In this document: in pieces, positions 28,983-37,864 of the stretch
Layout: every line of letters begins with the position of its first letter
Numbering within the stretch: the first letter of the stretch is position 1
NCBI RefSeq assembly: GCF_946479275.1
Contig: NZ_CAMLFE010000003.1
Span: forward strand, 62,001 to 126,000
DNA: 64,000 nt
From: an uncultured Bartonella sp.
GTDB taxonomy: Bacteria > Pseudomonadota > Alphaproteobacteria > Rhizobiales > Rhizobiaceae
Direction of reading: 5' to 3'
The notes under the pieces: generated by a model
The model's input: the letters and a program-made list of their open reading frames with translations, nothing else
Told to the model about the DNA's origin: nothing
The model's database searches: none
Program-made: the position numbers and the translations under genes

Positions 28983-30452
28983 TCAGTCATTTTTCTGCAT
29001 CGCACGCCATTTGCGCACATTCGCATTATGTTCGTCCAGCGTTTTGGAAAAAACATGACCGCCTGTACCATCAGCCACGAAATATAGCGCATCGCTTTTC
29101 GGCGGATTAGCCACAGCTTCGAGCGCGTCCCGTCCGGGATTGGCAATCGGTGTGGGGGGAAGACCATTTATTTTGTAAGTATTGTAAGGCGTGTCTTTAT
29201 CGAGATCGGATTGATAAATCGGTCTATCTGACGGTTTGCCTTTGCCCCCAAACAAACCGTAAATAACTGTTGGATCCGATTGCAGACGCATATTCTTTGC
29301 AAGCCTGTTATAAAAAACGGCAGCCACTTGCGGTCGTTCGGTCGCAATACCGGTTTCTTTTTCCACAATTGACGCAAGTGTTACGAACTCGTTGATATTT
29401 CTTATTGGTAAATCAGGCGCCCGTTTTGCCCAGATATCCGCAACCAATTTTTGTTGCCCGTCACGTAACCGTTTGACAATCTGTTCGCGCGTGGTTCCAC
29501 GAATAAAATTGACAGTGTTGGCCATTAAGCTTCCTTCCGGCGGTAAAACTTTTGGCAAATCGCCGACCAGAACATCATTTGCTGCCAGGCGATCGAAAAC
29601 CTGCGCGACGGTAAGTCCTTCAGGAACAGTGAACGCATACTCGATCGACTTTCCCTCCACCAGAATATCCATGATATCCTTCATTGAAGCATGTGGAGGT
29701 ATGGCATATTCACCAGCTTTCAGAAGCCTTGCCTTATCCTGATAACCAACACCGTAAACAAAAATATCTGCCGATCTTATCAAGCCCTGTTTTTCGAGAA
29801 TTGAAGCAATTTCCCTGATACCGGCCCCCTGATTGATAAGAACCACTTGCTCGTTCGATTGGGGACCGGTCGCAACAAACATATTCTTTCCGACATATAT
29901 CGGTATCGTAATTGCCAGAATGATGACTATCACCAGCATAAGGAAAAAATTACCCAGAATAATCAATGGGTTGCGGGCAACCTTTGACCGACTCGGCTTG
30001 ACTTTTATTTTTTTTGCGTCGGCTTTTCCTCTGGCTTCATTTGTATCATCCGGATCTTCCTGAACTTCATCATTTCCAATCGGAGCAGACTGTTGATTAT
30101 TCTGTGCCGATTGATCGTCTAAGACACGAGGTATGCTATTTTGCAAAATCGCAGGATTTTGACCCGCTGCTTCAGCCTCCGGCAGGGATGATGATTTTAG
30201 GACTTCGGAGGTTGCTTTACCTCTCTCTTCTTTTTCGTCCCGATCGCTTTGCAAAGCTGCTTGCCCGACAGGCTTTTCTCTGTCTGACGCGGCACTTTTA
30301 TCTGTATTTTCCGATAACGGAGAGGCTTCTGATAGTGGAGGATTTTTCTCCGACGAAACTACCGGTTCATTAGGCTCTGACGGCTTTATTTCTGACTTTG
30401 ATGTTAAAGACTCATTCCTGTCGGATGTCATCTTTTTTTCTTCGTCAGACAT
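28983..30452 (-). CDS. mltG: Endolytic murein transglycosylase MltG
   Basis: A 489-residue inner-membrane lytic transglycosylase that cuts nascent glycan strands. About 150 N-terminal residues are Ser/Glu/Lys-rich and look disordered and cytoplasmic; one membrane helix follows (NPLIILGNFFLMLVIVIILA), then the YceG domain in the periplasm with LTVAQVFDRL and the catalytic-glutamate region ASIVEKETG. ATG 30452 has AGGA about nine bases upstream; the GTG at 30458 is less likely. The long polar head is much longer than in E. coli MltG. fabF lies upstream on the same strand. Confidence 0.92.
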   Translation of the reverse strand: MSDEEKKMTSDRNESLTSKSEIKPSEPNEPVVSSEKNPPLSEASPLSENTDKSAASDREKPVGQAALQSDRDEKEERGKATSEVLKSSSLPEAEAAGQNPAILQNSIPRVLDDQSAQNNQQSAPIGNDEVQEDPDDTNEARGKADAKKIKVKPSRSKVARNPLIILGNFFLMLVIVIILAITIPIYVGKNMFVATGPQSNEQVVLINQGAGIREIASILEKQGLIRSADIFVYGVGYQDKARLLKAGEYAIPPHASMKDIMDILVEGKSIEYAFTVPEGLTVAQVFDRLAANDVLVGDLPKVLPPEGSLMANTVNFIRGTTREQIVKRLRDGQQKLVADIWAKRAPDLPIRNINEFVTLASIVEKETGIATERPQVAAVFYNRLAKNMRLQSDPTVIYGLFGGKGKPSDRPIYQSDLDKDTPYNTYKINGLPPTPIANPGRDALEAVANPPKSDALYFVADGTGGHVFSKTLDEHNANVRKWRAMQKND

Positions 30453-30561
30453 AAGCACACATCCTGTTTGCTATAAATTTCCGGTTTTTACCGCTTATCG
30501 CAAAATTGCGGCAAAATTTGCAGAACTCGGAGAAAAGATGAACTTTTCTCAAGATTGTGTA

Positions 30562-31824
30562 TTATTTTGAAAAGCGCCGCATAATCAAGGATGCATTGGT
30601 TCCACCAAATCCGAATGAATTGGATAGAACAGTGTCAATCTTGCGTTCCCGCGGCTTATGCGGAACAAGATCTATCTTCGTCTCGACAGAGGGATGATCC
30701 AGATTGATTGTCGCCGGTGCTATATTATCACGTATTGCAAGCACACTAAAAATAGCTTCCGCAGCGCCGGCTGCACCCAAAAGATGGCCTATTGACGATT
30801 TTGTAGAGGACATCGATACTTTCGAAGCATTTTCCCCCATAACCCGTTCGACAGCCGCTAGCTCGATCGTATCAGCCATGGTCGAAGTCCCATGTGCATT
30901 GATATAGTCAATTTCGGATGGATCGATTCCGGCGCGTTTAATGGCTGCGCGCATGCACCGTTCGGCACCCTCGCCGCTCTCGGATGGCGCGGTTATATGG
31001 TGGGCATCACCGGACAAACCGTAGCCGATAACTTCGGCATAAATTTTTGCGCCGCGTTTTTTGGCGTGTTCGAGTTCTTCCAAAACGACAATGGCAGCCC
31101 CCTCCCCCATTACAAATCCGTCGCGATCAACGTCATATGGACGCGAGGCATGTTCGGGGTCATTGTTACGGCCTGTAGAAAGTGCCTTGCAAGCCGCAAA
31201 TCCTGCTAACGAAATACGATTGACAGGAGATTCGGTTCCGCCTGCAAGCATAACATCGGCATCATCAAGCGCGATGAGACGGGAAGCATCGCCAATCGCG
31301 TGTGAACCTGTAGAACACGCAGTGACGACTGCATGATTAGGCCCACGCAACTGATGTTTTATCGAAACGTAGCCCGATGCGAGATTGATGAGGCGACCGG
31401 GAATAAAAAAAGGCGATATGCGCCTTGGCCCTTTGTCGCGCAATGTATACCCGGCTTCAACAATGCCTTCGACACCGCCAATACCCGAACCGATCATAAC
31501 GCCGGTGCGAATCTGGTCTTCATCACTTGTCGGATGCCAACCGGCGTCATCAAGCGCCTCGTCGGCAGCTCCCATTGCGTAAAGAATGAACGGATCGACT
31601 TTGCGCTGTTCTTTGGGTTCCATATGGAGATCGGCATTGAATGTGCCATTGCTGCCGTCGCCCAACGGGATACGGCCTGCTATCTGGCATGGAAGATCAT
31701 CGACTTCAAACTCGGTAACACGACGAACGCCGCTTTTGCCTTCAAGAAGCCGTTTCCAGCTATGTTCCACGTCGCCGGCCAGTGGAGAAACCAATCCCAA
31801 ACCGGTAATGACGACACGTCTCAT
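30562..31824 (-). CDS. fabF: Beta-ketoacyl-ACP synthase II
   Basis: A 420-residue condensing enzyme that elongates acyl-ACP with malonyl-ACP. The catalytic cysteine is Cys170 in VTACSTGSHAIG, and the two histidines are in NAHGTSTMADTIE and SSIGHLLGAAGA. The C-terminal NSFGFGGTNAS is standard. ATG 31824 (MRRVVITGLG) gives the family start. Order acpP-fabF-mltG is typical of the group. Confidence 0.97.
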   Translation of the reverse strand: MRRVVITGLGLVSPLAGDVEHSWKRLLEGKSGVRRVTEFEVDDLPCQIAGRIPLGDGSNGTFNADLHMEPKEQRKVDPFILYAMGAADEALDDAGWHPTSDEDQIRTGVMIGSGIGGVEGIVEAGYTLRDKGPRRISPFFIPGRLINLASGYVSIKHQLRGPNHAVVTACSTGSHAIGDASRLIALDDADVMLAGGTESPVNRISLAGFAACKALSTGRNNDPEHASRPYDVDRDGFVMGEGAAIVVLEELEHAKKRGAKIYAEVIGYGLSGDAHHITAPSESGEGAERCMRAAIKRAGIDPSEIDYINAHGTSTMADTIELAAVERVMGENASKVSMSSTKSSIGHLLGAAGAAEAIFSVLAIRDNIAPATINLDHPSVETKIDLVPHKPRERKIDTVLSNSFGFGGTNASLIMRRFSK

Positions 31825-31934
31825 ACTTCCAAATCCCAATCGTTCAACTTTAAACCCGAAAATACCCGTTCATTCACGAGTAAAACAAATAAAAGGAGAC
31901 AAAAACTTTTTCCAGTTTCTGCCTCCGTGGTCAA

Positions 31935-32171
31935 TCAGGCCGAAGCCTTATCAATAAACTTGACGGCATCGCCAACGGTCAAAATCGTTTCGGCAGCGTC
32001 ATCCGGAATTTCTACACCGAATTCTTCTTCAAAAGCCATGACCAATTCTACGGTGTCAAGACTATCGGCACCAAGATCGTCAATGAAACTTGCGTTTTCG
32101 GTTACTTTATTTGCATCAACACCAAGATGTTCGATGACGATTTTCTTGACGCGTTCTGCTGTATCACTCAT
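31935..32171 (-). CDS. acpP: Acyl carrier protein
   Basis: A 78-residue acidic carrier for fatty-acid chains. Ser37 in [11 protein letters not shown] is the phosphopantetheine attachment site. A GAGGA ribosome-binding site is seven bases before the ATG at 32171. It lies between fabF and a 352-base leader that follows fabG. Confidence 0.98.
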   Translation of the reverse strand: MSDTAERVKKIVIEHLGVDANKVTENASFIDDLGADSLDTVELVMAFEEEFGVEIPDDAAETILTVGDAVKFIDKASA

Positions 32172-32523
32172 GTCGGATCCTCGACTTTTGTTGTTTTCCC
32201 TGCCTTGGTTAGCGGCACGGGCTCATCTAATCAAGCAATAGATGCATTTACACCTATCATTTTTAGGTTTTCAAACACACCCTGTGGATATCCCATAACG
32301 GGATCAACCGGTTTTACTCACCGGCCTTAAAGGCGCCAATTACCATGCTCGACGCCAAGACGCAAAGATATTTTACCATAATTCGCGTGTTTCTCTTCAT
32401 TTTGTGCCGAAATCGTGTCCTTTTTTCTAGAGCTAACGCTCACAACGCACAAAATTTAGAAGACAACGCCGCAATTTTTCTCATCCGTAAAAACTCTAAT
32501 CCCGAGTCTTTACGGATGTTTTG
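32172..32523. other. acpP leader between fabG and acpP
   Basis: A 352-base non-coding stretch. It starts, seen from fabG, with the hairpin at 32482-32518 and probably carries an acpP promoter, since acpP is usually expressed far above fabG. No frame or RNA gene is recognisable. Confidence 0.5.
32482..32518 (-). other. Intercistronic hairpin after fabG
   Basis: Fifteen-base arms 32482-32496 and 32504-32518 pair around a seven-base loop, starting five bases after the fabG stop. On the minus-strand RNA every position pairs, one of them as G-U; on the plus strand the same position is an A-C mismatch. There is no U-run on the minus strand, so it may be a processing or stability element, or an incomplete terminator. 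Confidence 0.6.
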
Positions 32524-33261
32524 TCAAATCATTGCCATTCCGCCATTGACGTGTAATGTCTGACCGGTAACAAAGGCCGCCTCGTCGCTTGCAAGATAAA
32601 TAGCAGCAGCTGCCACATCTTTAGTTGTCCCTATCCGCTTCATCGGAATAGCAGACATGATGGTTTCCTTTTGTTTGTCATTGAGTTTATCTGTCATTGC
32701 CGACTCAATAAAACCCGGAGCAATGCAATTGACGGTCACATTACGGCTTGCAATTTCTTGAGCAAGAGATTTCGAGAAACCGATGACACCGGCTTTCGTT
32801 GCACAATAATTGGTTTGACCGGGATTGCCGGTAACACCGACAATAGAGGAAATATTGATAATGCGTCCATAGCGGCGGCGCATCATTGGATGAGTCAAAG
32901 CTCGTGTCAGAAAAAATACAGCTGACAGATTAACCGCCAACACATCATCCCAATCGCGATCACTCATACGAACGAAAAGACCATCGCGGGTAATTCCGGC
33001 ATTATTGACCAGAATATCTACACCATCGAGCGTGTTTTCGGCTTTTTCAGCCAATGCTGCCACTTCTTCGCGTTTGGAAAGATCTGCCGGAAAGATAAAA
33101 CAATTATCGCCAAGGTCATGAGCCAAAGCTTTTAATTTTTCCTCGCGTGTCCCATGAAGGCCAACTATTGCACCTTGCTCATGCAACTGGCGAGCTATTG
33201 CTTCTCCTATGCCGCCGGTTGCTCCGGTTACAAGTGCCTTACGCCCTTTCAAATCAAACAT
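32524..33261 (-). CDS. fabG: 3-oxoacyl-ACP reductase
   Basis: A 245-residue NADPH-dependent SDR that reduces 3-oxoacyl-ACP. TGATGGIG (about 12-19), NNAG (86-89), the catalytic serine in INISSIVG, and Tyr152 with Lys156 (NYCATKAG) are all in place. ATG 33261 has GAGGA eight bases upstream; the open frame before it is not needed. It follows fabD by 15 bases and precedes acpP. Confidence 0.96.
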   Translation of the reverse strand: MFDLKGRKALVTGATGGIGEAIARQLHEQGAIVGLHGTREEKLKALAHDLGDNCFIFPADLSKREEVAALAEKAENTLDGVDILVNNAGITRDGLFVRMSDRDWDDVLAVNLSAVFFLTRALTHPMMRRRYGRIINISSIVGVTGNPGQTNYCATKAGVIGFSKSLAQEIASRNVTVNCIAPGFIESAMTDKLNDKQKETIMSAIPMKRIGTTKDVAAAAIYLASDEAAFVTGQTLHVNGGMAMI

Positions 33262-33276
33262 CGTCAAATTCCTCAA

Positions 33277-34221
33277 TTATACGCCTAGTGCCTTCAGGGC
33301 ATTTTCTATCTCGTCTGCTGTTCCAACGGTCAGACCGGTCAAATTCCGGTCGATTCGCCTTGCAAGTCCAGTCAGAACTTTCCCGCAGCCGATTTCAAAA
33401 AGTGTGTCGACATTATGTGCAGCAAACCATTCCACGGTTTCGCGCCACCTGACCCGACCTGTTACCTGACGTACCAGCAGTTCAATGATCTTATCCGGAT
33501 CGGTTTCCGGTTTCACAGAAATATTGGGAACAACCGGCACAACCGGTGGAAGTTTATTTACATCTAGAAGAGCATCATGCATTGCTTCGGCAGCCGGCTG
33601 CATCAAACTTGAATGGAACGGTGCCGAAACAGAAAGCAGAATGGCTCTTTTTGCACCCTTTTCCGTTGCAAGTTTTACCGCTGCATTGACGGCTTTTGTT
33701 GCGCCTGAAATAACAAGTTGCCCGCCGCCATTATCATTGGCAATCTCGCAAACACCTTCTCCCAGAACCGAACTACAAATTTCTGCAACAACGTTTTCTT
33801 CAAGACCGATAATTGCCGCCATAGCCCCTTCGCCCACGGCAACTGCTTCCTGCATTGCATTTCCACGAGTTCTAAGTAGCCGCGCAGTGTCAGCTAGACT
33901 GAAGGTACCGGCAGCACAAAGAGCAGAATATTCACCAAGAGAATGTCCCGCAACAAATGAAACCTTGTTCTTAAGATCAAGGCCATTCTTCTCAAGCACT
34001 CTGATAACAGCCATGGAAACTGCCATCAATGCCGGTTGCGCATTGGCGGTCAATGTCAAAACATCTTCCGGCCCTTCGAACATAACCGACGAGAGCTTTT
34101 CGCCCAAAGCATCATCCACTTCTTCAAAAACTGACCGCGCTTCAGGAAATTGATCCGAAAGGGCCTTGCCCATACCAACTGTCTGACTTCCCTGACCGGG
34201 AAACGTAAATGCACAAACCAT
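33277..34221 (-). CDS. fabD: Malonyl-CoA:ACP transacylase
   Basis: A 314-residue enzyme that loads malonyl groups onto AcpP. The nucleophile is Ser94 in AGHSLGEYSAL, and the N-terminal FTFPGQGSQTVGMGK and the histidine in SAPFHSSLM are typical. AGGGAG precedes the ATG. It heads the fabD-fabG-acpP-fabF cluster. Confidence 0.97.
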   Translation of the reverse strand: MVCAFTFPGQGSQTVGMGKALSDQFPEARSVFEEVDDALGEKLSSVMFEGPEDVLTLTANAQPALMAVSMAVIRVLEKNGLDLKNKVSFVAGHSLGEYSALCAAGTFSLADTARLLRTRGNAMQEAVAVGEGAMAAIIGLEENVVAEICSSVLGEGVCEIANDNGGGQLVISGATKAVNAAVKLATEKGAKRAILLSVSAPFHSSLMQPAAEAMHDALLDVNKLPPVVPVVPNISVKPETDPDKIIELLVRQVTGRVRWRETVEWFAAHNVDTLFEIGCGKVLTGLARRIDRNLTGLTVGTADEIENALKALGV

Positions 34222-34304
34222 TAGAGTATACTCCCTGGCTTAAAAACAAAGATTAAGAGGTCTTGACCTATAAAACAGCATAAAGTCAAGCCGGACATCA
34301 CGCA

Positions 34305-34889
34305 TTAGGCTTGTAAATCTGTTCCCCTGCCTTTCGGTGAATACGGGAGCTCATAAACAAACTTCGGCACAAACGGTATAAGAAAACGGATAACAAGCAC
34401 AGAAATAACAAGCCCCAAAACAACCCCTCCTAGGATGTCGGAGGGATAATGTACGCCAGTAAAGATGCGGCCCCAACAAGTGAGTAGCCCTAGAACAAGT
34501 GCGACGCGCGCAACCTGTTTATAACGATACCAATATAATGAAAAAACATAGATTGTAAAAATCAAAGCATGATTGCTCGGGAAGGACGCATTTTCCTTGT
34601 GTTCAATAAGAGCTTTGACGATTCCCGCCACAAAAGGGCGCGGTCGATAAAAAAGATGTCCTATAATAAAACTTAAGATCAGCGCTATGGCAACTGAAAT
34701 CACAATGGAAAGTGCCGCTTGTCTTTCACCTCGCCCCCCGAGAAACCACAATATAATGAGATGAAAAGGAATAAAATAAATGAGAAATTTCGCACACCCT
34801 ATTCCGAAATACGCAACCAGCGTAGATGTTTGCGGGGTCGCGGCGAAGAAATTGAAAATGAGAATGTCGATATTTTCCAGAAAATCCAT
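34305..34889 (-). CDS. PAP2-family phosphatase, possible undecaprenyl-diphosphatase
   Basis: A 194-residue membrane protein with five or six helices. PAP2 motifs are visible: YRPRPF (motif 1), SFPSNHA (motif 2) and GRIFTGVHYPSDILGG (motif 3, with the catalytic histidine). The lysine expected eight residues before the RP of motif 1 is not where it should be; this resembles BcrC-like members that recycle undecaprenyl diphosphate, but the assignment is inferred. ATG 34889 is chosen because the open frame upstream is polar and unlike the family. Confidence 0.82.
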   Translation of the reverse strand: MDFLENIDILIFNFFAATPQTSTLVAYFGIGCAKFLIYFIPFHLIILWFLGGRGERQAALSIVISVAIALILSFIIGHLFYRPRPFVAGIVKALIEHKENASFPSNHALIFTIYVFSLYWYRYKQVARVALVLGLLTCWGRIFTGVHYPSDILGGVVLGLVISVLVIRFLIPFVPKFVYELPYSPKGRGTDLQA

Positions 34890-35151
34890 TTTGCCAGAAC
34901 TCCGAAAATTGGCTGTTTGCATTTTCATCACTCATATATCGACAGCATCGTTCTTCCAACCCAAAAACATATTTTAGTTGCTTTCCTCACTTGCTATTTT
35001 TCGAAATAACCTGTAAACACCGCCCGTTCATTGTCGACATTTGGCCGGGGGTTGAACGGAGGGTCGCTTTTTTCAAGCGGCAGGAAATATTAATGTTTCA
35101 AGCCTCCCGTGTCTCCGCTCTCGAATGTCTCGAAACACGCGTCCTTTCTTC

Positions 35152-35202
35152 TTCGGTTCGACCGAATAGGCAAGTCGCAGAGGCTCTGCGCCGAAAGTCG
35201 AC
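35152..35202 (+). promoter_or_regulatory. Candidate S6:S18-type RNA leader of rpsF
   Basis: Just before rpsF, TTCGGT-TCG-ACCGAA (35152-35166) forms a perfect hairpin. It is followed by GTCG (35174-35177) pairing with CGAC (35199-35202) around an inner stem CAGA-GGC-TCTG and a 3'-side bulge that contains CCG (35191-35193). A stem with a CCG-bearing bulge is the known shape of the rpsF leader bound by the S6:S18 complex in other bacteria. The match is by eye only. Confidence 0.35.
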
Positions 35203-35229
35203 AAAGATTAACAGAAGAAAGGCAAAACA

Positions 35230-35640
35230 ATGGCTCTTTATGAACATGTGTTCCTTGCCCGACAGGATATTGCACCGCAACAGGTTGACCAGCTTGTAGA
35301 ACTCTACAAAGGCGTCATTGAAGCCAACGGTGGCAAAGTCGGGCGTATTGAAAATTGGGGTTTGCGCACACTTACCTATCGCATTCGCAAGAATCGCAAA
35401 GCCTATTACACTTTGATGAACATTGATGCTCCGGCAGCTGCAATTGCAGAAGTCGAACGCCAAATGCGCATCAATGAAGATATTTTGCGTTATATGACAG
35501 TTCGCGTTCACGAGCTTGAAGAAGGCCAGTCGGCTATGCTTTCTCGCCGTGATCGTGACGATCGTTACGGCAAGGATGAAGATCGTCCGCGTCGTCCACG
35601 CCGCTCACGCGACGATACAAACAATGAAGGAGATGAATAA
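35230..35640 (+). CDS. rpsF: 30S ribosomal protein S6
   Basis: A 136-residue S6. [20 protein letters not shown], the central [20 protein letters not shown] and the Arg/Asp-rich tail (about 110-136) agree with alphaproteobacterial S6. AGAAAGG precedes the ATG. The stop overlaps the rpsR start (TAATG). S6 and S18 bind side by side in the 30S platform. Confidence 0.98.
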   Translation: MALYEHVFLARQDIAPQQVDQLVELYKGVIEANGGKVGRIENWGLRTLTYRIRKNRKAYYTLMNIDAPAAAIAEVERQMRINEDILRYMTVRVHELEEGQSAMLSRRDRDDRYGKDEDRPRRPRRSRDDTNNEGDE

Positions 35641-35888
35641 TGGTTGATATTAGTCAGATTCCAACCCGTCGTCCTTTCCATCGTCGCCGCAAGACCTGCC
35701 CGTTTTCAGGCCCTAACGCACCAAAGATCGACTATAAGGATGTAAAACTTCTTCAGCGCTATATTTCAGAGCGCGGCAAGATTGTTCCTTCACGCATTAC
35801 TGCAGTTAGCCAGAAAAAGCAGCGCGAATTGGCAAAAGCCATCAAGCGCGCCCGTTTCCTTGGCCTCCTGCCTTATGTCGTCAAATAA
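35640..35888 (+). CDS. rpsR: 30S ribosomal protein S18
   Basis: An 82-residue S18 with the conserved [28 protein letters not shown] and [11 protein letters not shown] stretches. The start overlaps the rpsF stop by one base, giving coupled translation. A terminator-like hairpin follows at 35897. Confidence 0.98.
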   Translation: MVDISQIPTRRPFHRRRKTCPFSGPNAPKIDYKDVKLLQRYISERGKIVPSRITAVSQKKQRELAKAIKRARFLGLLPYVVK

Positions 35889-35896
35889 GAATTCAG

Positions 35897-35921
35897 GCAG
35901 CCGGCTTGGTCGGCTGCTTTT
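35897..35921 (+). terminator. Terminator-like hairpin after rpsR
   Basis: GCAGCCG (35897-35903) pairs with CGGCTGC (35911-35917), followed by TTTT, nine bases after the rpsR stop. It may partly separate rpsF-rpsR from the genes downstream. Confidence 0.7.
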
Positions 35922-36005
35922 CCTGCTTTCGGTGCAGGATTAAATAAAACCGGAGTTGGGGCGATAATTTCAGCCCCTAACTGCAAAAGGCAGGACAGCG
36001 ATCAA

Positions 36006-36986
36006 ATGTTGCAAAAAAAAACCAATACGTTTCCGGCGGGCATTTTAGGTGGGCTCTTTGCTGCTGTCCTTGCAACAGCTATTATGAGCTTTTTTCTGGT
36101 TTTTCCACCACTTGCACTTCTACTCGGTTGCTTCATGACGCTGCCGATTTTTATTGTTGCATTCGGTTGGGGCACGACTGCCAGTATCATTTCTCTTATC
36201 ACAGCAACAATCGTTCTGGTATTTGCACAAAATCTCTATATCGGTCTCGGCTTTGCCTTGCTGTTTTTCCTTCCGGCTGTTTATGGCTCCTGGCTTCTGG
36301 GACTTGCCGAAACAGATAAAGAAGGTCACACAGTCCAATGGTATCCGCTGTCATCGGTTATATTTTTACTGACAGGCTTTATCTCGATCATTTGTGTCAT
36401 TATCGGCACAATATTACACAACAACCCCACGACACCGATTATTGCGGGCGAAGTTGCCAATTTTATTGCAAATTCCTTACGCGAGACCAATTCGGCATCG
36501 GAAGCTGAAATCATCTCCTTCCATGACTTTTTGGTAACCAATATCGTTCCTTTGTTGTCAAGCAGCCTGGCCACTTACGGAGTGCTTTTTCTAATCGGGA
36601 ATTTGTATTTTTCGCTTGTGGGTGCACAGCGCATGAAACGGCTCGCACGCCCGCGCGATGACTGGCCAAAAAAATTTCGTCTGCCAATACCCGCGCTGAT
36701 AATTTTTATTGTTGCCTTTGGTGCCACATTTTTCCAGCTTGGTACGTTTCTCAATCTGTGTGCGTCGGTCTTCAATACAACCTTCACTTTGGCAATTTCG
36801 ATGACAGGACTTGCCTATTTGCATAACCTCACTCGTGGCATGAGTGGACGCATTTTCATCCTTGGATTTGTCTACATTGCCCTTTTCACTTTCGTATTCA
36901 CATTACCAGTATCACTCATTCTGCTTTTAATGGGGATCTGGACGACTATTCAAGAAAGCCGCAAAAGCGGTGAAACAAAACAATAA
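36006..36986 (+). CDS. DUF2232 membrane protein
   Basis: A 326-residue inner-membrane protein with about eight or nine helices. DUF2232 proteins typically sit between rpsR and rplI in this order of bacteria, exactly as here. Their function is not established. The start MLQKKTNTFPAGILGGLFAA puts a helix close to the N-terminus. rplI begins 22 bases after its stop. Confidence 0.85.
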   Translation: MLQKKTNTFPAGILGGLFAAVLATAIMSFFLVFPPLALLLGCFMTLPIFIVAFGWGTTASIISLITATIVLVFAQNLYIGLGFALLFFLPAVYGSWLLGLAETDKEGHTVQWYPLSSVIFLLTGFISIICVIIGTILHNNPTTPIIAGEVANFIANSLRETNSASEAEIISFHDFLVTNIVPLLSSSLATYGVLFLIGNLYFSLVGAQRMKRLARPRDDWPKKFRLPIPALIIFIVAFGATFFQLGTFLNLCASVFNTTFTLAISMTGLAYLHNLTRGMSGRIFILGFVYIALFTFVFTLPVSLILLLMGIWTTIQESRKSGETKQ

Positions 36987-37008
36987 AAGCAGCTGAAAGG
37001 AATTTAAA

Positions 37009-37617
37009 ATGGACGTTATTCTTCTCGAACGCATTGCCCGCTTGGGGCAGATGGGCGACACCGTTTCTGTAAAGGATGGTTTTGCCCGCAATTTCCTTTT
37101 CCCACAGGGAAAAGCTTTGCGTGCCAACGAGGCCAACAAAAAGAAATTCGAAAATGAGAGAGCACAGCTTGAAGCACGCAATCTTGAACGCAAGAGCGAA
37201 GCCCAACAGGTTGCTGACAAGCTTGATGGCAAGACATTCGTAGTTATCCGCTCTGCAGGTGAAACAGGCCAGCTATACGGTTCAGTTTCGACACGTGATA
37301 TTGCCGATGTTATTACCGCTGACGGTTTTTCAATCATTCGTACACAAGTTGAACTTAACCACCCGATCAAGTCGATTGGCCTTCACAATGTAGCTGTCAA
37401 TCTTCACCCGGAAGTACAGGTCAACGTGACTATCAATATTGCCCGTTCTGCTGAAGAAGCCGAACGTCAGGCAGCCGGTGAGGATCTGACTTCAATCGAA
37501 GCTATTTACGGAATCGAAGAACAGCCTTTGGCAGAAGAAGTCTTTGACGAAGAAGGTGCCGAACACGAAGCAGAGAAAAAGGCTGAGGAAGAAGCTGAAC
37601 AAAAAGAAGCTGAATAA
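37009..37617 (+). CDS. rplI: 50S ribosomal protein L9
   Basis: A 202-residue L9. The N-terminal rRNA-binding part [17 protein letters not shown] and the [15 protein letters not shown] motif are followed by the long connecting helix and the C-terminal domain. A Glu/Lys-rich tail (about 165-202) extends beyond the roughly 150 residues of E. coli L9, as is usual in alphaproteobacteria. AAAGGA precedes the ATG. A strong terminator follows at 37716. Confidence 0.97.
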   Translation: MDVILLERIARLGQMGDTVSVKDGFARNFLFPQGKALRANEANKKKFENERAQLEARNLERKSEAQQVADKLDGKTFVVIRSAGETGQLYGSVSTRDIADVITADGFSIIRTQVELNHPIKSIGLHNVAVNLHPEVQVNVTINIARSAEEAERQAAGEDLTSIEAIYGIEEQPLAEEVFDEEGAEHEAEKKAEEEAEQKEAE

Positions 37618-37715
37618 GCTTTTTTCGTCGGTCTATAAGTTAAGACTTACAAGTGCGACGCACTGCCCCAGTAGTCTCGAACAGTTGTTTCTTGACATGT
37701 CAAAAAAAAATGAAC

Positions 37716-37746
37716 ACACCCGATCTTCAAGGTCGGGTGTTTTTTT
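37716..37746 (+). terminator. Intrinsic terminator after rplI
   Basis: ACACCCGATC pairs with GGTCGGGTGT (one G-U) around a five-base loop, followed by a run of seven Ts, about 100 bases past the rplI stop. It is the clearest terminator in the window. Confidence 0.9.
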
Positions 37747-37864
37747 AACAAATGGGCACTATAAACGGTGCGTCGATTGAAATAAACTTTCGAGAGCTGA
37801 TTTAGAAACTCCTCTGTGGGTAAACATGCGGCCAAATTATTGAATGAAAGATGGGACTCGATAG

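Noticed and set aside
34991-35299. A 102-codon plus-strand frame overlapping the start of rpsF
   Set aside because: It overlaps rpsF in another frame and has unusual composition; the region is a ribosomal-protein leader.
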